In this document: positions 38,763 through 48,079 of the stretch, one piece after another | How the letters are laid out: the number at the start of each line of letters is the position of its first letter | How positions within the stretch are numbered: position 1 is the stretch's first letter | DNA from: Ruminococcus sp. | GTDB lineage: Bacteria > Bacillota > Clostridia > Oscillospirales > Ruminococcaceae | Reading direction: 5' to 3' | NCBI GenBank assembly: GCA_021201755.1 | Contig: JAJQEI010000011.1 | Location: 1 to 50,476, forward strand | Length of the DNA stretch: 50,476 bases | Made by a program: the position numbers and the translations under genes | The notes under the pieces: model-generated | Told to the model about the DNA's origin: nothing | The model's input: only the letters and a program-made list of their open reading frames with translations | Database searches by the model: none

Positions 38763-39074
38763 ATGATGCATAGCATTTGGAAAAAACAATGGATTGGCAT
38801 AGTACTGGCAGTGGCGATAGCGTTTATCGTGGTACTATGCGGCGTAAATTGGTCGACGGCATATGCGGAGACAGAAACCGAAGAAGCGACAGCAAAGACG
38901 GAAGAAACCGAAGACACCGGACTGTCGAGAGGTGTAAAAATCGCTGGATTTCTGGGAATTTTTACGGTTGTCTTTGTGGGTACTGCGTATTTGACGGTAA
39001 GACCGAGTCTTAAGAAGCTAAAAGCTGCTCGTCAAGAAGCCGAAAGCGAAACAGATGAAACGCATATAAAATAA
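38763..39074 (+). CDS. Hypothetical two-helix membrane protein downstream of rpoC
   Basis: A 103-residue protein not matching a family I know. It has a hydrophobic N-terminal segment (about 9-33, possibly a signal anchor), a Glu/Thr-rich stretch (about 35-52), a second transmembrane helix (about 58-80) and a charged tail. The start is ATG 38763 (or the adjacent ATG 38766), with only a weak site (GAGAAG). It begins 7 bases after rpoC and ends just before the operon terminator, so it is cotranscribed with rpoBC. Function unknown. Confidence 0.7.
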   Translation: MMHSIWKKQWIGIVLAVAIAFIVVLCGVNWSTAYAETETEEATAKTEETEDTGLSRGVKIAGFLGIFTVVFVGTAYLTVRPSLKKLKAARQEAESETDETHIK

Positions 39075-39081
39075 AACAGAG

Positions 39082-39123
39082 AAAACTGCTGTACCGAAAA
39101 ATTATCGGTACAGCAGTTTTTTT
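39082..39123 (+). terminator. Terminator of the rpoBC operon
   Basis: A 16-bp perfect stem AAAACTGCTGTACCGA (39082-39097) / TCGGTACAGCAGTTTT (39105-39120) with a 7-base loop and a run of T. Confidence 0.92.
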
Positions 39124-39135
39124 AGAAAAAAAGGG

Positions 39136-39164
39136 TTGCAATTGTTTTGCGATTATGGTATAAT
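39136..39164 (+). promoter_or_regulatory. Promoter of the LRR-dockerin gene
   Basis: TTGCAA (39136-39141) and TATAAT (39159-39164) with a 17-base spacer, 75 bases upstream of the start codon. Confidence 0.65.
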
Positions 39165-39239
39165 AATGGTAAAATAAAAGTAGTAGACTGGAGCGGATTT
39201 CCGGTTGATTGACGTGAAATTATGTAGGAGGTTATGTAT

Positions 39240-42200
39240 ATGTTATCCATCAAAAAATGGCTGTCGGGACTGACGGCGGCGGTGGTTCTCCTCTGTGGGA
39301 CGCTTTTCGCAGGAAACGGGAGCGTGCTGACAGAGTTTTTTTCCGGTGTGACGGAGATGACGGCGAGTGCAGATGAGTATACTACTTACGGCGACTTAAC
39401 GTATGCATATCTAGATGATGGTACGATTGAGATTACGGATTGTGATACGTCCGTGACGGAAGCTGAAATTCCCAGTGAAATTGATGGGGTTGCGGTGACG
39501 AGTATTGGGGATGATGCGTTTTCTTACTGTAGAACTATGACCGAAATTACTATTCCAGACAGCGTGACGAGTATAGGGGATGGTGCTTTTCAATCTTGTA
39601 TACTTTTGACGTCTTTTGTTATACCTGATGGCGTTGAATGCATTGGTGATAGTGTCTTTTATTATTGTAAGGGTTTAACTACTGTTACTATTTCACAAAA
39701 TGTTACAAGTATTGGCATCCCGTCTTTTTATGGATGTAATAATTTGACGGCTATCGAAGTAGATGAAAATAATGAAAATTATAGTGGTATTGATGGTGTT
39801 TTGTTTGATAAAGATCAATCAACGTTGATTACTTTTCCTCCTGGGAAACAAGATATATCATACATTATCTCAGTAAAGTAGTGAATATTGGTGATTATGC
39901 TTTTTGGTCGTGTAAAAGTTTGGCATCTATAGAAATACCGGATAGTGTAAAAAGCATCGGGAATTGGGCTTTTTATTATTGCCCTAATTTAATTTCTATT
40001 TCAGTTGATGAAAATAATGAAAACTTTAGTAGCAAAGACGATGTTCTATTCAATAAGACGCAGACAGATTTAATTTTTTATCCACCTCAAAAAGCAGGGA
40101 GTACATATTCCATTCCAAGTACTGTGACAAGCATTGGAGGTCGTGCGTTTTATTTATGTAAAAATTTAGAATCCGTGGTGATTGATGATGGTACAGTAAG
40201 CATAGGGTATAGTGCGTTTGGTCAATGTACAAATTTAAAAGACGTTACAATTCCTGATAGTGTAGTAAGCATTGATCTTTGTGCATTTGATCATTGTAGC
40301 AATTTAAATTCTGTTATTCTCCCTAATAATTTAAAATATATAGAAGCAAATACTTTCTTTTATTGCACTAGTTTAACATCTGTTACTATACCGAATACTG
40401 TGACAAGAATAGAACTTGGTGCGTTTAATCAATGTACTAGTTTAACCGATGTTTATTATTCTGGAACAAAAAGCGAGTGGAATGAAATAGTAATTGGAAT
40501 AAATAATGATTACCTTACTTCTGCCACAATTCATTTTAATCCATCGGAAACAACTACCACTACAACAACATCGACTACCACCACCACAGAGCTGACTACT
40601 ACATCTACGACTACAACCACTGAACCGACAACAACTAGTACAACCACAACTACAACGACAGAGCCAACTACCACGTCAACGACTACAACTTCAACGACAA
40701 CTACAAAATTGAGTCTTACATTCACAACAAGAGCAACCACCACAATGACGACAACAGAACCGACAACAATTACAACAGCGACAACGACAACAACAACTAC
40801 CATCACAACCACCAACATCGAACTAGACAACTTCACTTGAGATGAGGACAACTGGAATTTTAACAATTTCAGATACGGTTATTTTTCCAGTTCGACGTAT
40901 CAAACGCAAATTAATAGTTCTTATTTATACGTCCTTAAGGAAAATCTGACGAATTCAGAATATAACACGATTTTTGGCTATAACGGCTGGATTAACCAAC
41001 GCTGGAGCGGTTCTTGTTATGGAATGTTGGCGACGACGCTTCTTTCCCTTGCTGGGCTTCTTCCCTATTCGGATTATGACACATCGGCGGATTGTTTGAA
41101 CGACTTAGACTATCCGATAAACGATTCTGACGTTAGTTCTTTGATTACTTATTATCAAATGCTGCAAGTAAAAAGTGTGATTCAACAACAGTATCGATCC
41201 GTGTTCAATCGAACCAATAAACAAAATATTGAAGAGATTATCTCTTGTGTTGACGAATACGGAGCTGCACTGGTTGGCTTTAAGAAAGATGGCTTTGGCG
41301 GTCATGCGATTTTGGCGTATGATTATACTTATGGTAGTTAGACTTGGAATGGTGTGACTTATGATGGCTGTATCAAAATTGTAGACCCGAATAGTTCAGT
41401 GTCATATAATGATTCGTGCAATATCTATTTTAATACGAGTACATATAGCTGGGCAATTCCATATTATAGCAGCTATCTGATTACTTCAGCCAGTGGAGCA
41501 ATGTTCAATTATATTGGTGGGAATATATCAGAAATCAATTATGGCGGATACCTCTCCGGAACATCATACACTTCCACTTCGACATCGAATTATATCGCAC
41601 GAATGGATGCGGAATCGATTGCAGATGACCATTCTGTAACAAAGATGAAAAATTCTGGAAACGGTTATTTGACACAAAATACTGCAGGCGATGATATTGT
41701 GGCAGACACGATTTATACTGCCGGTGACAGCGATAGCGGCACATTTGGCTATACGTTATACGATGCAACCGCTGCATATTGCGTTACGCAGAGCGATGCC
41801 GAAGCACTGGATTTGTATCTGGATTATGAAGACTGTTTGTTGTATGCAAGCTCTACTGCTGAAACAGAAATGATTTTCGACCAAGATAGTTATATTTCCG
41901 TGACTGGTGAAGATGCTGACTATGCAATATCTATGACATTTGACGAAGACTACCCGACAGACTGGTTCACGTTTAGTATAAATGGGGAAAGTGCAGACAA
42001 TGTTGTTTTCGAAAAAGTATCTGGAGGATACGTACTGTCGGCGGATGAGTTGTCTTGCATGGAAGTAGCTGCCAATAATCGGGACGTCACCGCCACCACC
42101 ACCTTCACCACCAACTACACCGAGGTTTATCTCTATGAAATCGATGAAGACACTATCGGTGTAGCAGTGGACACGGACGGCGACGGCACATACGAAACCG

Positions 42201-42469
42201 ATTTAGAAGATGCTCCATCGTCCACGTTAGACTTGGGCGACCTCGACGGCGACAGTGAAATCACCGTCCAAGACGCATATCTCTGTCAGTGTGCTTTTGC
42301 GAACGCTGCCGCTGGGAAAAGCGGCGACGGCTTGACGGATGCACAGCGGACAGCCGCAGACGTGGACGGAGACGGGAATATTACCATACAGAACGCTTAT
42401 ATCATCCAGCGGTATTTCGCAAGCTTGGTGGCTGGGAATGCAGTGACTTGGGAAGAACTCATTGGATAA
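39240..42469 (+). pseudogene. Secreted BspA-type LRR / cysteine-protease-like / dockerin protein, three lesions
   Basis: A gene of about 1,076 codons. It encodes a signal peptide (about 1-26), BspA-like leucine-rich repeats (ITIPDSVTSIGDGAFQSC type), a Thr-rich linker of about 90 residues (40546-40815), a papain-like domain with Cys in RWSGSCYGMLATTLLS and His in GGHAILAYDY, a beta domain and a C-terminal dockerin (GDLDGDSEITVQDAY, DVDGDGNITIQNAY). Lesions: a 1-nt deletion near 39869-39871 (the frame resumes as SKVVNIGDYAF), TGA at 40838-40840 before DEDNWNFNN, and TAG at 41339-41341 in YTYGS-stop-TWNG. The parts after each stop stay in one frame. Start ATG 39240 (AGGAGG 8 bases upstream) rather than 39234. 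Its middle is more AT-rich than its neighbours. Confidence 0.8.
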
Positions 42470-42489
42470 TTCAGAATTTGAATAAATAA

Positions 42490-42524
42490 AAAAGCTGACG
42501 TACATTTGCCGTACGCCAGCTTTT
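42490..42524. terminator. Bidirectional terminator
   Basis: AAAAGCTGACGTAC (42490-42503) and GTACGCCAGCTTTT (42511-42524) form a 14-bp stem with one mismatch, between the LRR gene remnant and the convergent helicase gene. Confidence 0.85.
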
Positions 42525-42527
42525 CGT

Positions 42528-44291
42528 TTATCCTTTTTTTCGTTTACGGTTATAGTTACCACTTCTGGGATTTTGGTTATAGCCGTGACGGGAGGAACGC
42601 CGCTGTTCGCCGCCTCGGCGACCGTCAGGATTGCGTCCATTCTGTCCCTTGCCCTGTCCTTTGCGATAGTTGCCGCCGGATTTTTTTCCGTTATCCCACT
42701 CTTCATACCGCCGTACCAAAACTGACTTTCCGCTGATTTTGCCGCCTTTCATGGTGTCGATCACCATTTCCGATTCTGCCGCAGGTACTTCTACCGTGGT
42801 GTATTGATCGTGAATGTCAATTTTTCCGAAATCCGTCCCCTGTAGTCCAGTTGCCTCTACCAATGCGCCCAAAATAAAGTTTGGTGCCATACGGTCACGC
42901 CGCCCTGCGTTGATGCGTACCCGAACGGTCTTTGCTCCAGTACGTCTGCCTTTCCGAATGGGTTTGGGCACGTCGAATGTAGGGAGATTCTTTGTCGCCT
43001 GCTCCAGCCGCTGTTGAATCATCGCAGCGAGAATTTTCTTCGCTCCATCTTCGCCCTCTGTATGGCGGAGAATCGTCTCCGTCAGTACCATTGCTTCGTC
43101 CGTGATTTCCGTTTCCGTCAATGCCAGAAGAGCCTGTTTTTCTTCGTCCATTGCCATACTGTGCAGTTCTTTTGAAGTAGGCACATCAATTTCCGTGATT
43201 TCCGCCTTGGTATAGCGAGAAATATCCCGCATTTCCAGTTCCTGTTTTCTGCCGCTGATGATATTATACGCTGTTCCGGTTTTTCCTGCACGTCCAGTTC
43301 TGCCGATACGGTGAATGTAATACTCGTGGTCTTGGGGTAAATCGTAGTTAAAAACAGCGTCCACGCCCTTCACGTCAATGCCTCTTGCTGCAACGTCTGT
43401 GGCAATGAGGATGGTATTTTTACCGCTTTTGAATCCGTTCATCACTTGTGTTCGCTGGAGCTGTTTCATATCGCCGTGTAATCCTACAGCTGGAAATCCA
43501 CGCATGGTCAGTGCTTCGGTCAGCTCGTCCACCATTTTCTTGGTATTACAGAAAATCATCGCAGAATTTGGTTTTTTTGCGAGTAATAATAGCTGTAGCG
43601 CATCGGTTTTTCTGCCCATTGGGACGCTGACATAATACTGTGCAATGGCGTCTACGGTACGATGTGCGCTTTGAATCTGTACCAGAATCGGATCTTTTTG
43701 ATACTGTTTTGTCAGTGCCAGAATTGCCGGCGGCATGGTTGCTGAAAACAGGACGGTCTGTCGCTGTTCCGGAAGCTGTGCCAAAACTGCTTCGATATCC
43801 TCACGGAAACCCATGTTCAGCATTTCGTCCGCCTCGTCTAGGACAATCGTTTTCAGCTGATCCAGTTTCAGCGTCCGTCGCCTTAAGTGGTCGAGGACTC
43901 TGCCTGGTGTTCCAACCACGAAGTTGGCACCATTTTTCAGCTGATAAATCTGTCGTTCCATGCTTGCTCCACCGAATACTGCCACTGGTCGCACGTGTTT
44001 TTGAAAGCGGGAGAATTTGCGAATCTCGTCGCACGCTTGCATGGCAAGCTCTCTCGTGGGACACAAAATCAGTGTGCAGACGTGGTCGGTATCTTCTTGC
44101 TGCATTTGTTCCAGAATAGGGAGACTAAACGCCGCTGTTTTTCCCGTACCAGTGTTTGATTTTCCGATGACGTCCTTTCCCTCCAACAGAAGCGGAATGG
44201 TTTTCTCCTGAATTTCCGTCATCTCTGTGAATCCCATTTGCGATACTGCATCCAGCAGTGGTGCGGATAAGTTTAATTCTTGAAATTGCAT
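42528..44291 (-). CDS. deaD: DEAD-box ATP-dependent RNA helicase
   Basis: A 587-residue cytoplasmic helicase that unwinds RNA duplexes, likely in ribosome assembly, RNA decay or cold adaptation. Motifs are Q-motif GFTEMTEIQ (about 20-28), SNTGTGKTA (45-53), DEAD in VLDEADEML (about 151), SAT and HRIGRTGR (about 325). A DbpA/CsdA-type RNA-binding domain (about 470-545) is followed by an Arg/Gly/Asn-rich tail ending KRKKG, typical of RNA-annealing tails. The start is ATG 44291 with GAGGTGATCT upstream. It is the last gene of the rplU-to-helicase minus-strand block, 73 bases after yebC. cshA is an equally valid name. Confidence 0.93.
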   Translation of the reverse strand: MQFQELNLSAPLLDAVSQMGFTEMTEIQEKTIPLLLEGKDVIGKSNTGTGKTAAFSLPILEQMQQEDTDHVCTLILCPTRELAMQACDEIRKFSRFQKHVRPVAVFGGASMERQIYQLKNGANFVVGTPGRVLDHLRRRTLKLDQLKTIVLDEADEMLNMGFREDIEAVLAQLPEQRQTVLFSATMPPAILALTKQYQKDPILVQIQSAHRTVDAIAQYYVSVPMGRKTDALQLLLLAKKPNSAMIFCNTKKMVDELTEALTMRGFPAVGLHGDMKQLQRTQVMNGFKSGKNTILIATDVAARGIDVKGVDAVFNYDLPQDHEYYIHRIGRTGRAGKTGTAYNIISGRKQELEMRDISRYTKAEITEIDVPTSKELHSMAMDEEKQALLALTETEITDEAMVLTETILRHTEGEDGAKKILAAMIQQRLEQATKNLPTFDVPKPIRKGRRTGAKTVRVRINAGRRDRMAPNFILGALVEATGLQGTDFGKIDIHDQYTTVEVPAAESEMVIDTMKGGKISGKSVLVRRYEEWDNGKKSGGNYRKGQGKGQNGRNPDGRRGGEQRRSSRHGYNQNPRSGNYNRKRKKG

Positions 44292-44364
44292 AGATCACCT
44301 CAACAAGAAACGAGAAACACAGCGATTAGAAATACGTGTTTTTCGTTTCTGACTTTTGTATCAA

Positions 44365-45105
44365 TCATGATTCTTCTGACGGCATATTCCAGTTATGATA
44401 AACATTTTGTACGTCGTCATTATCTTCCAGACACTCCAACAGAAGATTCATCTTCTTAATGGATTCTTCATCCTCCAGTGTCATATAATTCGCAGGAATC
44501 TGTACGACCTCCGCCGACAGGACGTGATATCCCTTTTCTGTGAGTCCCTCACGCAGTCCACGTAGTGCAGTCAGTGCACAAGAAACTTCGATGACTTCGT
44601 CGTCGTCCGCAGACAAATCGTCGGCATCGAATTCGAAACAATCTTCTATCACCTGATCTTCATCGAGTCCGGTATTTTCCAACAGCAGCATACCTTTTTC
44701 GCTAAACATAAATGATACACAGCCGGAAGTTCCTAGATTTCCGCCGAATTTGTCAAAATAGTGTCTTACGTCGCCTGCCGTACGGTTTTTGTTGTCGGTC
44801 AGACACTCCACAATAACTGCCACGCCGTTGGGACCGTAGCCCTCATAGACAATCGTTTCATAATGATTCTTATCGCCCTCGCCAGCTGCCTTTTTGATGA
44901 CACGTTCGATATTATCGTTAGGGACGTTATTGGATTTTGCCTTTGCAATTAAGTCTCTTAGTTTCGCATTGCTGCTGGGGTCTGCACCGCCCTCTTTGAC
45001 ACAGACGGTAATTTCTCTGCCGATTTTCGTAAAGATTTTAGCCTTTGCGGCATCGGTTGCTTCTTTTTTTCGCTTGATGTTATTCCATTTTGAATGCCCT
45101 GACAT
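44365..45105 (-). CDS. yebC: YebC/PmpR family regulatory protein
   Basis: A 246-residue protein with the hallmark N-terminus MSGHSKWNNIKRKKEATDAA, followed by KIFTKIGREI and YEGYGPNGVAVIVE. The family includes DNA-binding regulators and factors that help ribosomes translate proline-rich stretches, so the molecular role is either transcriptional or translational. The length is normal and the three-domain pattern intact. The start is ATG 45105 with AAAGGAG upstream, 24 bases after the mrnC stop on the same strand. Confidence 0.95.
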   Translation of the reverse strand: MSGHSKWNNIKRKKEATDAAKAKIFTKIGREITVCVKEGGADPSSNAKLRDLIAKAKSNNVPNDNIERVIKKAAGEGDKNHYETIVYEGYGPNGVAVIVECLTDNKNRTAGDVRHYFDKFGGNLGTSGCVSFMFSEKGMLLLENTGLDEDQVIEDCFEFDADDLSADDDEVIEVSCALTALRGLREGLTEKGYHVLSAEVVQIPANYMTLEDEESIKKMNLLLECLEDNDDVQNVYHNWNMPSEES

Positions 45106-45129
45106 AATTTGAAAACTCCTTTATAAAAA

Positions 45130-45525
45130 TTAGAGGTTCGAGAAGAAACCAGTCAATAGGATGTGAAACAGTTCCTCCAGACGCTGCTCAGCACCGATGA
45201 GTGCCAAGTAGCCAAATAACGCTTCGCATCCGGTCACCTTGTGATAGGTCATCGCTGCGGTATGTCGTGGAACGTGAACAGCGGCGTTCCTGTCACGCTT
45301 CATCACACTCAATTCCGTTTCGGTTAAGTGTGGAAGGATTTTGTCATATCCCTGTGCCTGAAATTCCGCACAAACAAGCTCTATTTTTTTCTCATGCAGT
45401 TTCGCCGCTGGTTGGTTTGCCTGTAGTACCAAATACCGGCGCACCAGTTCCTCATAGACGCTGTCGCCATAAAATGCCAGTGCATCTGCGCTATATTCCC
45501 TCGCCTGTGCTTCTGATAGGTTCAT
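45130..45525 (-). CDS. mrnC: Mini-ribonuclease 3
   Basis: A 131-residue RNase III-like catalytic domain without a dsRNA-binding domain. In Bacillus this enzyme matures the ends of 23S rRNA. ALAFYGDSVYEELVRRYLV contains the signature Asp (about 21) and Glu; GCEALFGYLALIGAEQRLEEL near the C-terminus holds the second acidic cluster. The start is ATG 45525 with AAAGGAGC upstream, 14 bases after obg. Often encoded next to cysS; here it follows obg. Confidence 0.9.
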   Translation of the reverse strand: MNLSEAQAREYSADALAFYGDSVYEELVRRYLVLQANQPAAKLHEKKIELVCAEFQAQGYDKILPHLTETELSVMKRDRNAAVHVPRHTAAMTYHKVTGCEALFGYLALIGAEQRLEELFHILLTGFFSNL

Positions 45526-45539
45526 GCCGCCCCGCTCCT

Positions 45540-46814
45540 TTATACCACAAAGTCAAATTCAAAACCGAAAATATTGACTGTATCGCCCTCTTGAATGCCT
45601 TTTTCTTCCAGTGCTTCAATGATACCGCTACTGCGAAGAACACGCTGAAAATATTGCAAGGAAGAATAGTCGTCCATATTCACCGTACGCAAAATCGGTT
45701 CGAGGAATGGTGCGTCGATAAAATAAATACCGTCCTCCACTTCAATTTCGAAGCGGCTTTTTGATGCTTGTTCCGCCAGCTCTTCCGGAAAGGGTGCTTC
45801 CGGTTCGTACTGTAAAATCGGTGGCAATGTTTGCAATAAATCTGCCGTCGCTTGTATCAGTTCTTTTGTTCCAGCTGTTGTTGCCGCAGAAATCTCATAA
45901 AACGGCAATCCCTTTTCTGTCACATACGTCCGAAAACGTTCGATTTGTTCCGGCTGTGCCATATCGCATTTATTGGCAACGACAATTTGGGGGCGTTCTG
46001 CCAACTCTGTACGGAACTGTTCCAATTCTCGTTGAATTTTTTCATAATCTTCAATCGGGTCACGCCCCTCTGAGCCGGAGATATCTACCACATGGAGAAT
46101 CAGTCTACAGCGTTCCACATGGCGCAAAAAGTCGTGTCCCAAGCCGACACCGTCGCTTGCACCCTCGATGAGACCTGGAATATCCGCCATGACGAAAGAC
46201 TGTTCCTCTGCTACACGTACGAGCCCCAATACGGGAGTCAATGTTGTGAAGTGGTAATTTGCAATTTTCGGTTTAGCTGCGCTGACCACAGAAATGAGTG
46301 TAGATTTTCCCACGTTTGGGAATCCCACAAGACCCACGTCCGCCAATAGTTTTAATTCCAGCGTCACTTCAAACGCCTCGCCGGGAAATCCAGGCTTTGC
46401 GAATCGGGGAATCTGTCTCGTCGAGGTTGCGAAGTGCATATTCCCCTTGCCGCCTTTGCCGCCTTTTGCCAGAATCTGCGGTTTATCCGTAGACAAATCC
46501 GCCATAATTCTGCCGGTTTTGGAATCCAGTATGACAGTTCCTCGGGGAACACGAATCACAAGATCTGGTGCGCTTTTTCCCGTACATCGTTTTGCACCGC
46601 CGTTTTCGCCACGCTGCGCCACATATTTCCGTTTATAACGGAAGTCGATGAGGGTAGAGAAATTGTCGTCCACTTGAAAAACGATATCGCCGCCTTTTCC
46701 GCCGTCGCCGCCGTCTGGTCCGCCGGCAGCAACATATTTTTCCCGATGAAAGGATACGGCACCATCGCCGCCATCGCCTGCTTTGATTTGGATTTTCGCC
46801 TGATCTACAAACAC
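45540..46814 (-). CDS. obg: Obg-family GTPase
   Basis: A 424-residue ribosome-associated GTPase involved in 50S maturation and growth control. It has the glycine-rich Obg fold (GDGGDGAVSFHREKY, GGPDGGDGGKGGDI) in the first 158 residues. The G domain carries GFPNVGKST (about 165-173), DIPGLIEGA and NKCD, and the C-terminal OCT domain (about 340-424) is present. The start is GTG 46814: the codon is GTG with AAAGGAGG upstream and the protein begins FVDQAKIQIKAG. It follows rpmA in the conserved rplU-prp-rpmA-obg order. Confidence 0.97.
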   Translation of the reverse strand: MFVDQAKIQIKAGDGGDGAVSFHREKYVAAGGPDGGDGGKGGDIVFQVDDNFSTLIDFRYKRKYVAQRGENGGAKRCTGKSAPDLVIRVPRGTVILDSKTGRIMADLSTDKPQILAKGGKGGKGNMHFATSTRQIPRFAKPGFPGEAFEVTLELKLLADVGLVGFPNVGKSTLISVVSAAKPKIANYHFTTLTPVLGLVRVAEEQSFVMADIPGLIEGASDGVGLGHDFLRHVERCRLILHVVDISGSEGRDPIEDYEKIQRELEQFRTELAERPQIVVANKCDMAQPEQIERFRTYVTEKGLPFYEISAATTAGTKELIQATADLLQTLPPILQYEPEAPFPEELAEQASKSRFEIEVEDGIYFIDAPFLEPILRTVNMDDYSSLQYFQRVLRSSGIIEALEEKGIQEGDTVNIFGFEFDFVV

Positions 46815-46957
46815 GGTATCGCCTCCTTTATACGAATATACGAAATGAGATGTGAGAGATGAAAAGTCGAATCTTTCGCAAAAAAAATCCCGAAGCTGCC
46901 GCCCGGGATTTCCTGTCGTTCTATGAGAAAGCAGGAAGACTGCTTAGAAAACGTTGG

Positions 46958-47239
46958 TTACTGTGCGGCGTAAACGCTGACCTTTTTCCGGCCTCTGCCC
47001 AAACGCTCGAACTTTACGGTTCCATCCACCATAGCGAACAGCGTGTCGTCCGAACCGATGCCAACACCAGTACCCGGGTGAATGTGTGTTCCTCTTTGGC
47101 GAACCAGAATATTGCCAGCCTTTACGAACTGACCATCTGCACGCTTTACGCCAAGACGCTTTGATTCTGAGTCACGACCGTTCTTTGTCGAACCAGAACC
47201 CTTTTTATGTGCAAAAAACTGCATACTAATCTGTAACAT
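46958..47239 (-). CDS. rpmA: 50S ribosomal protein L27 with cleavable N-terminal extension
   Basis: A 93-residue precursor. The first nine residues (MLQISMQFF) precede the mature N-terminus [15 protein letters not shown]. In Firmicutes this extension is removed by Prp, which cuts after the two Phe; the exposed Ala-His tail reaches the peptidyl-transferase centre, so processing is essential in Staphylococcus. The sequence here has the same site, and prp is the next gene upstream. The start is ATG 47239 with GGAGGTG upstream. About 140 bases separate it from obg. Confidence 0.97.
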   Translation of the reverse strand: MLQISMQFFAHKKGSGSTKNGRDSESKRLGVKRADGQFVKAGNILVRQRGTHIHPGTGVGIGSDDTLFAMVDGTVKFERLGRGRKKVSVYAAQ

Positions 47240-47242
47240 AAT

Positions 47243-47569
47243 TTACACCTCCATGTGTTTCAATTGTATATACTTGGGGTATGTTTTTTCGAGTAACTGG
47301 AATTGCATTTCCAATCCGGCAAAAAGCCGGTCTGCATTTCCGGAGTCATCCGATTTTTCCAGTCGAATAACGATTGTCGCCGTTTTTTGGTTTTCTTCTG
47401 CCAAAATCGGGAGATGATATATCTCCGTCATAAGATTGGCAACAGTCTGCACAGCGGAAGATACGCTGGCACAAACGATATCTGCACTCGATTCTGCATA
47501 GTCTGCGTGTCCCATAACGGTACAGCCTGTGCAGTGTCCTTTCGCATAAAAAAACTGTGCGATAATCAT
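47243..47569 (-). CDS. prp: Ribosomal-processing cysteine protease Prp
   Basis: A 108-residue protease of the YsxB family that removes the N-terminal extension of L27. The catalytic pair is visible as His21 (GHADYA) and Cys33 (DIVCASVSSAV). The gene lies between rplU and rpmA as usual. Its ATG (47569) directly follows the rplU TAA with no spacer and no strong ribosome binding site, so it is probably translated by coupling to rplU. Confidence 0.95.
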   Translation of the reverse strand: MIIAQFFYAKGHCTGCTVMGHADYAESSADIVCASVSSAVQTVANLMTEIYHLPILAEENQKTATIVIRLEKSDDSGNADRLFAGLEMQFQLLEKTYPKYIQLKHMEV

Positions 47570-47881
47570 TTAAGCTTCGATGGATTCAATCTGTACTTGG
47601 GTATATGGCTGTCTATGACCCAACTTACGCTTTTCGCCTTTTTTCGGCTTATAGGTCATGACAGTAATCTTCTTGGACTTTCCGTTCTTCAGAACCTTTG
47701 CCTTTACTGTTGCACCTTCTACATAAGGCGTTCCGATTTTCAAGCCGTCCTCGCCGCCGACTGCAACAACCTTATCAAACATAACGGTTTCGTCAGTTTC
47801 CACATTTAACTTTTCGATAAAAAGCGTATCCTCAGCTTTCACCTGATACTGCTTTCCACCGGTTTCAATCACTGCGTACAT
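47570..47881 (-). CDS. rplU: 50S ribosomal protein L21
   Basis: A 103-residue protein of normal length binding 23S rRNA. It begins [20 protein letters not shown] and has the C-terminal signature [21 protein letters not shown]. The start is ATG 47881 (GGCAGGTG upstream); an in-frame start 13 codons earlier lies in the leader and is unlikely. First gene of the minus-strand housekeeping block with a consensus promoter and a structured leader. Confidence 0.97.
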   Translation of the reverse strand: MYAVIETGGKQYQVKAEDTLFIEKLNVETDETVMFDKVVAVGGEDGLKIGTPYVEGATVKAKVLKNGKSKKITVMTYKPKKGEKRKLGHRQPYTQVQIESIEA

Positions 47882-47960
47882 ATTTTGGCACCTGCCTTTT
47901 CTATCAGACTCGCTGTGCAAGGGTGTTGGAAACCAAGCTTTTAACCCTACACAAGCGGCT
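47882..47960 (-). promoter_or_regulatory. Ribosomal protein L21 leader-like structure
   Basis: On the minus strand the leader can fold with GCTTGTGTAGGGT pairing to ACCCTTGCACAGC (one bulge) around a short loop, just before the rplU ribosome binding site. This matches the position and general form of the Firmicute L21 leader, thought to mediate autoregulation. Assignment is by position and folding, not by covariance search. Confidence 0.6.
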
Positions 47961-47965
47961 TTTTT

Positions 47966-47994
47966 AGTATACCATAATTTCGCCAGCTTGTCAA
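47966..47994 (-). promoter_or_regulatory. Promoter of the rplU operon
   Basis: On the minus strand, perfect TTGACA (47989-47994) and TATACT (47966-47971) with a 17-base spacer. Confidence 0.85.
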
Positions 47995-48016
47995 GGGAAT
48001 TTGTAAAATTTTTTTG

Positions 48017-48055
48017 AAAAAAAGCCGAAACATTGAAGCGGCATCGGCTTTTTTT
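48017..48055 (-). terminator. Terminator of the protease-dockerin operon
   Basis: AAAAAAAGCCGA (48017-48028) and TCGGCTTTTTTT (48044-48055) form a 12-bp perfect stem, 25 bases after the dockerin gene stop. Confidence 0.8.
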
Positions 48056-48079
48056 GATGGGGTAGGGATTATCTATTGA

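Noticed and set aside
40531..40866. Minus-strand ORF of 111 codons almost wholly Val
   Set aside because: It is the reverse of the Thr-codon-rich linker (ACA/ACT/ACC repeats) of the LRR-dockerin gene and has no ribosome binding site.
25649..42469. Reassigned TAG or TGA codon (whole-genome recoding)
   Set aside because: TAG ends DUF4097 and DUF3793 just before or within signals for the next gene, and TGA ends rpoB, rpoC and the kinase gene, so both are working stops. Kept only as a low-probability alternative in the findings.
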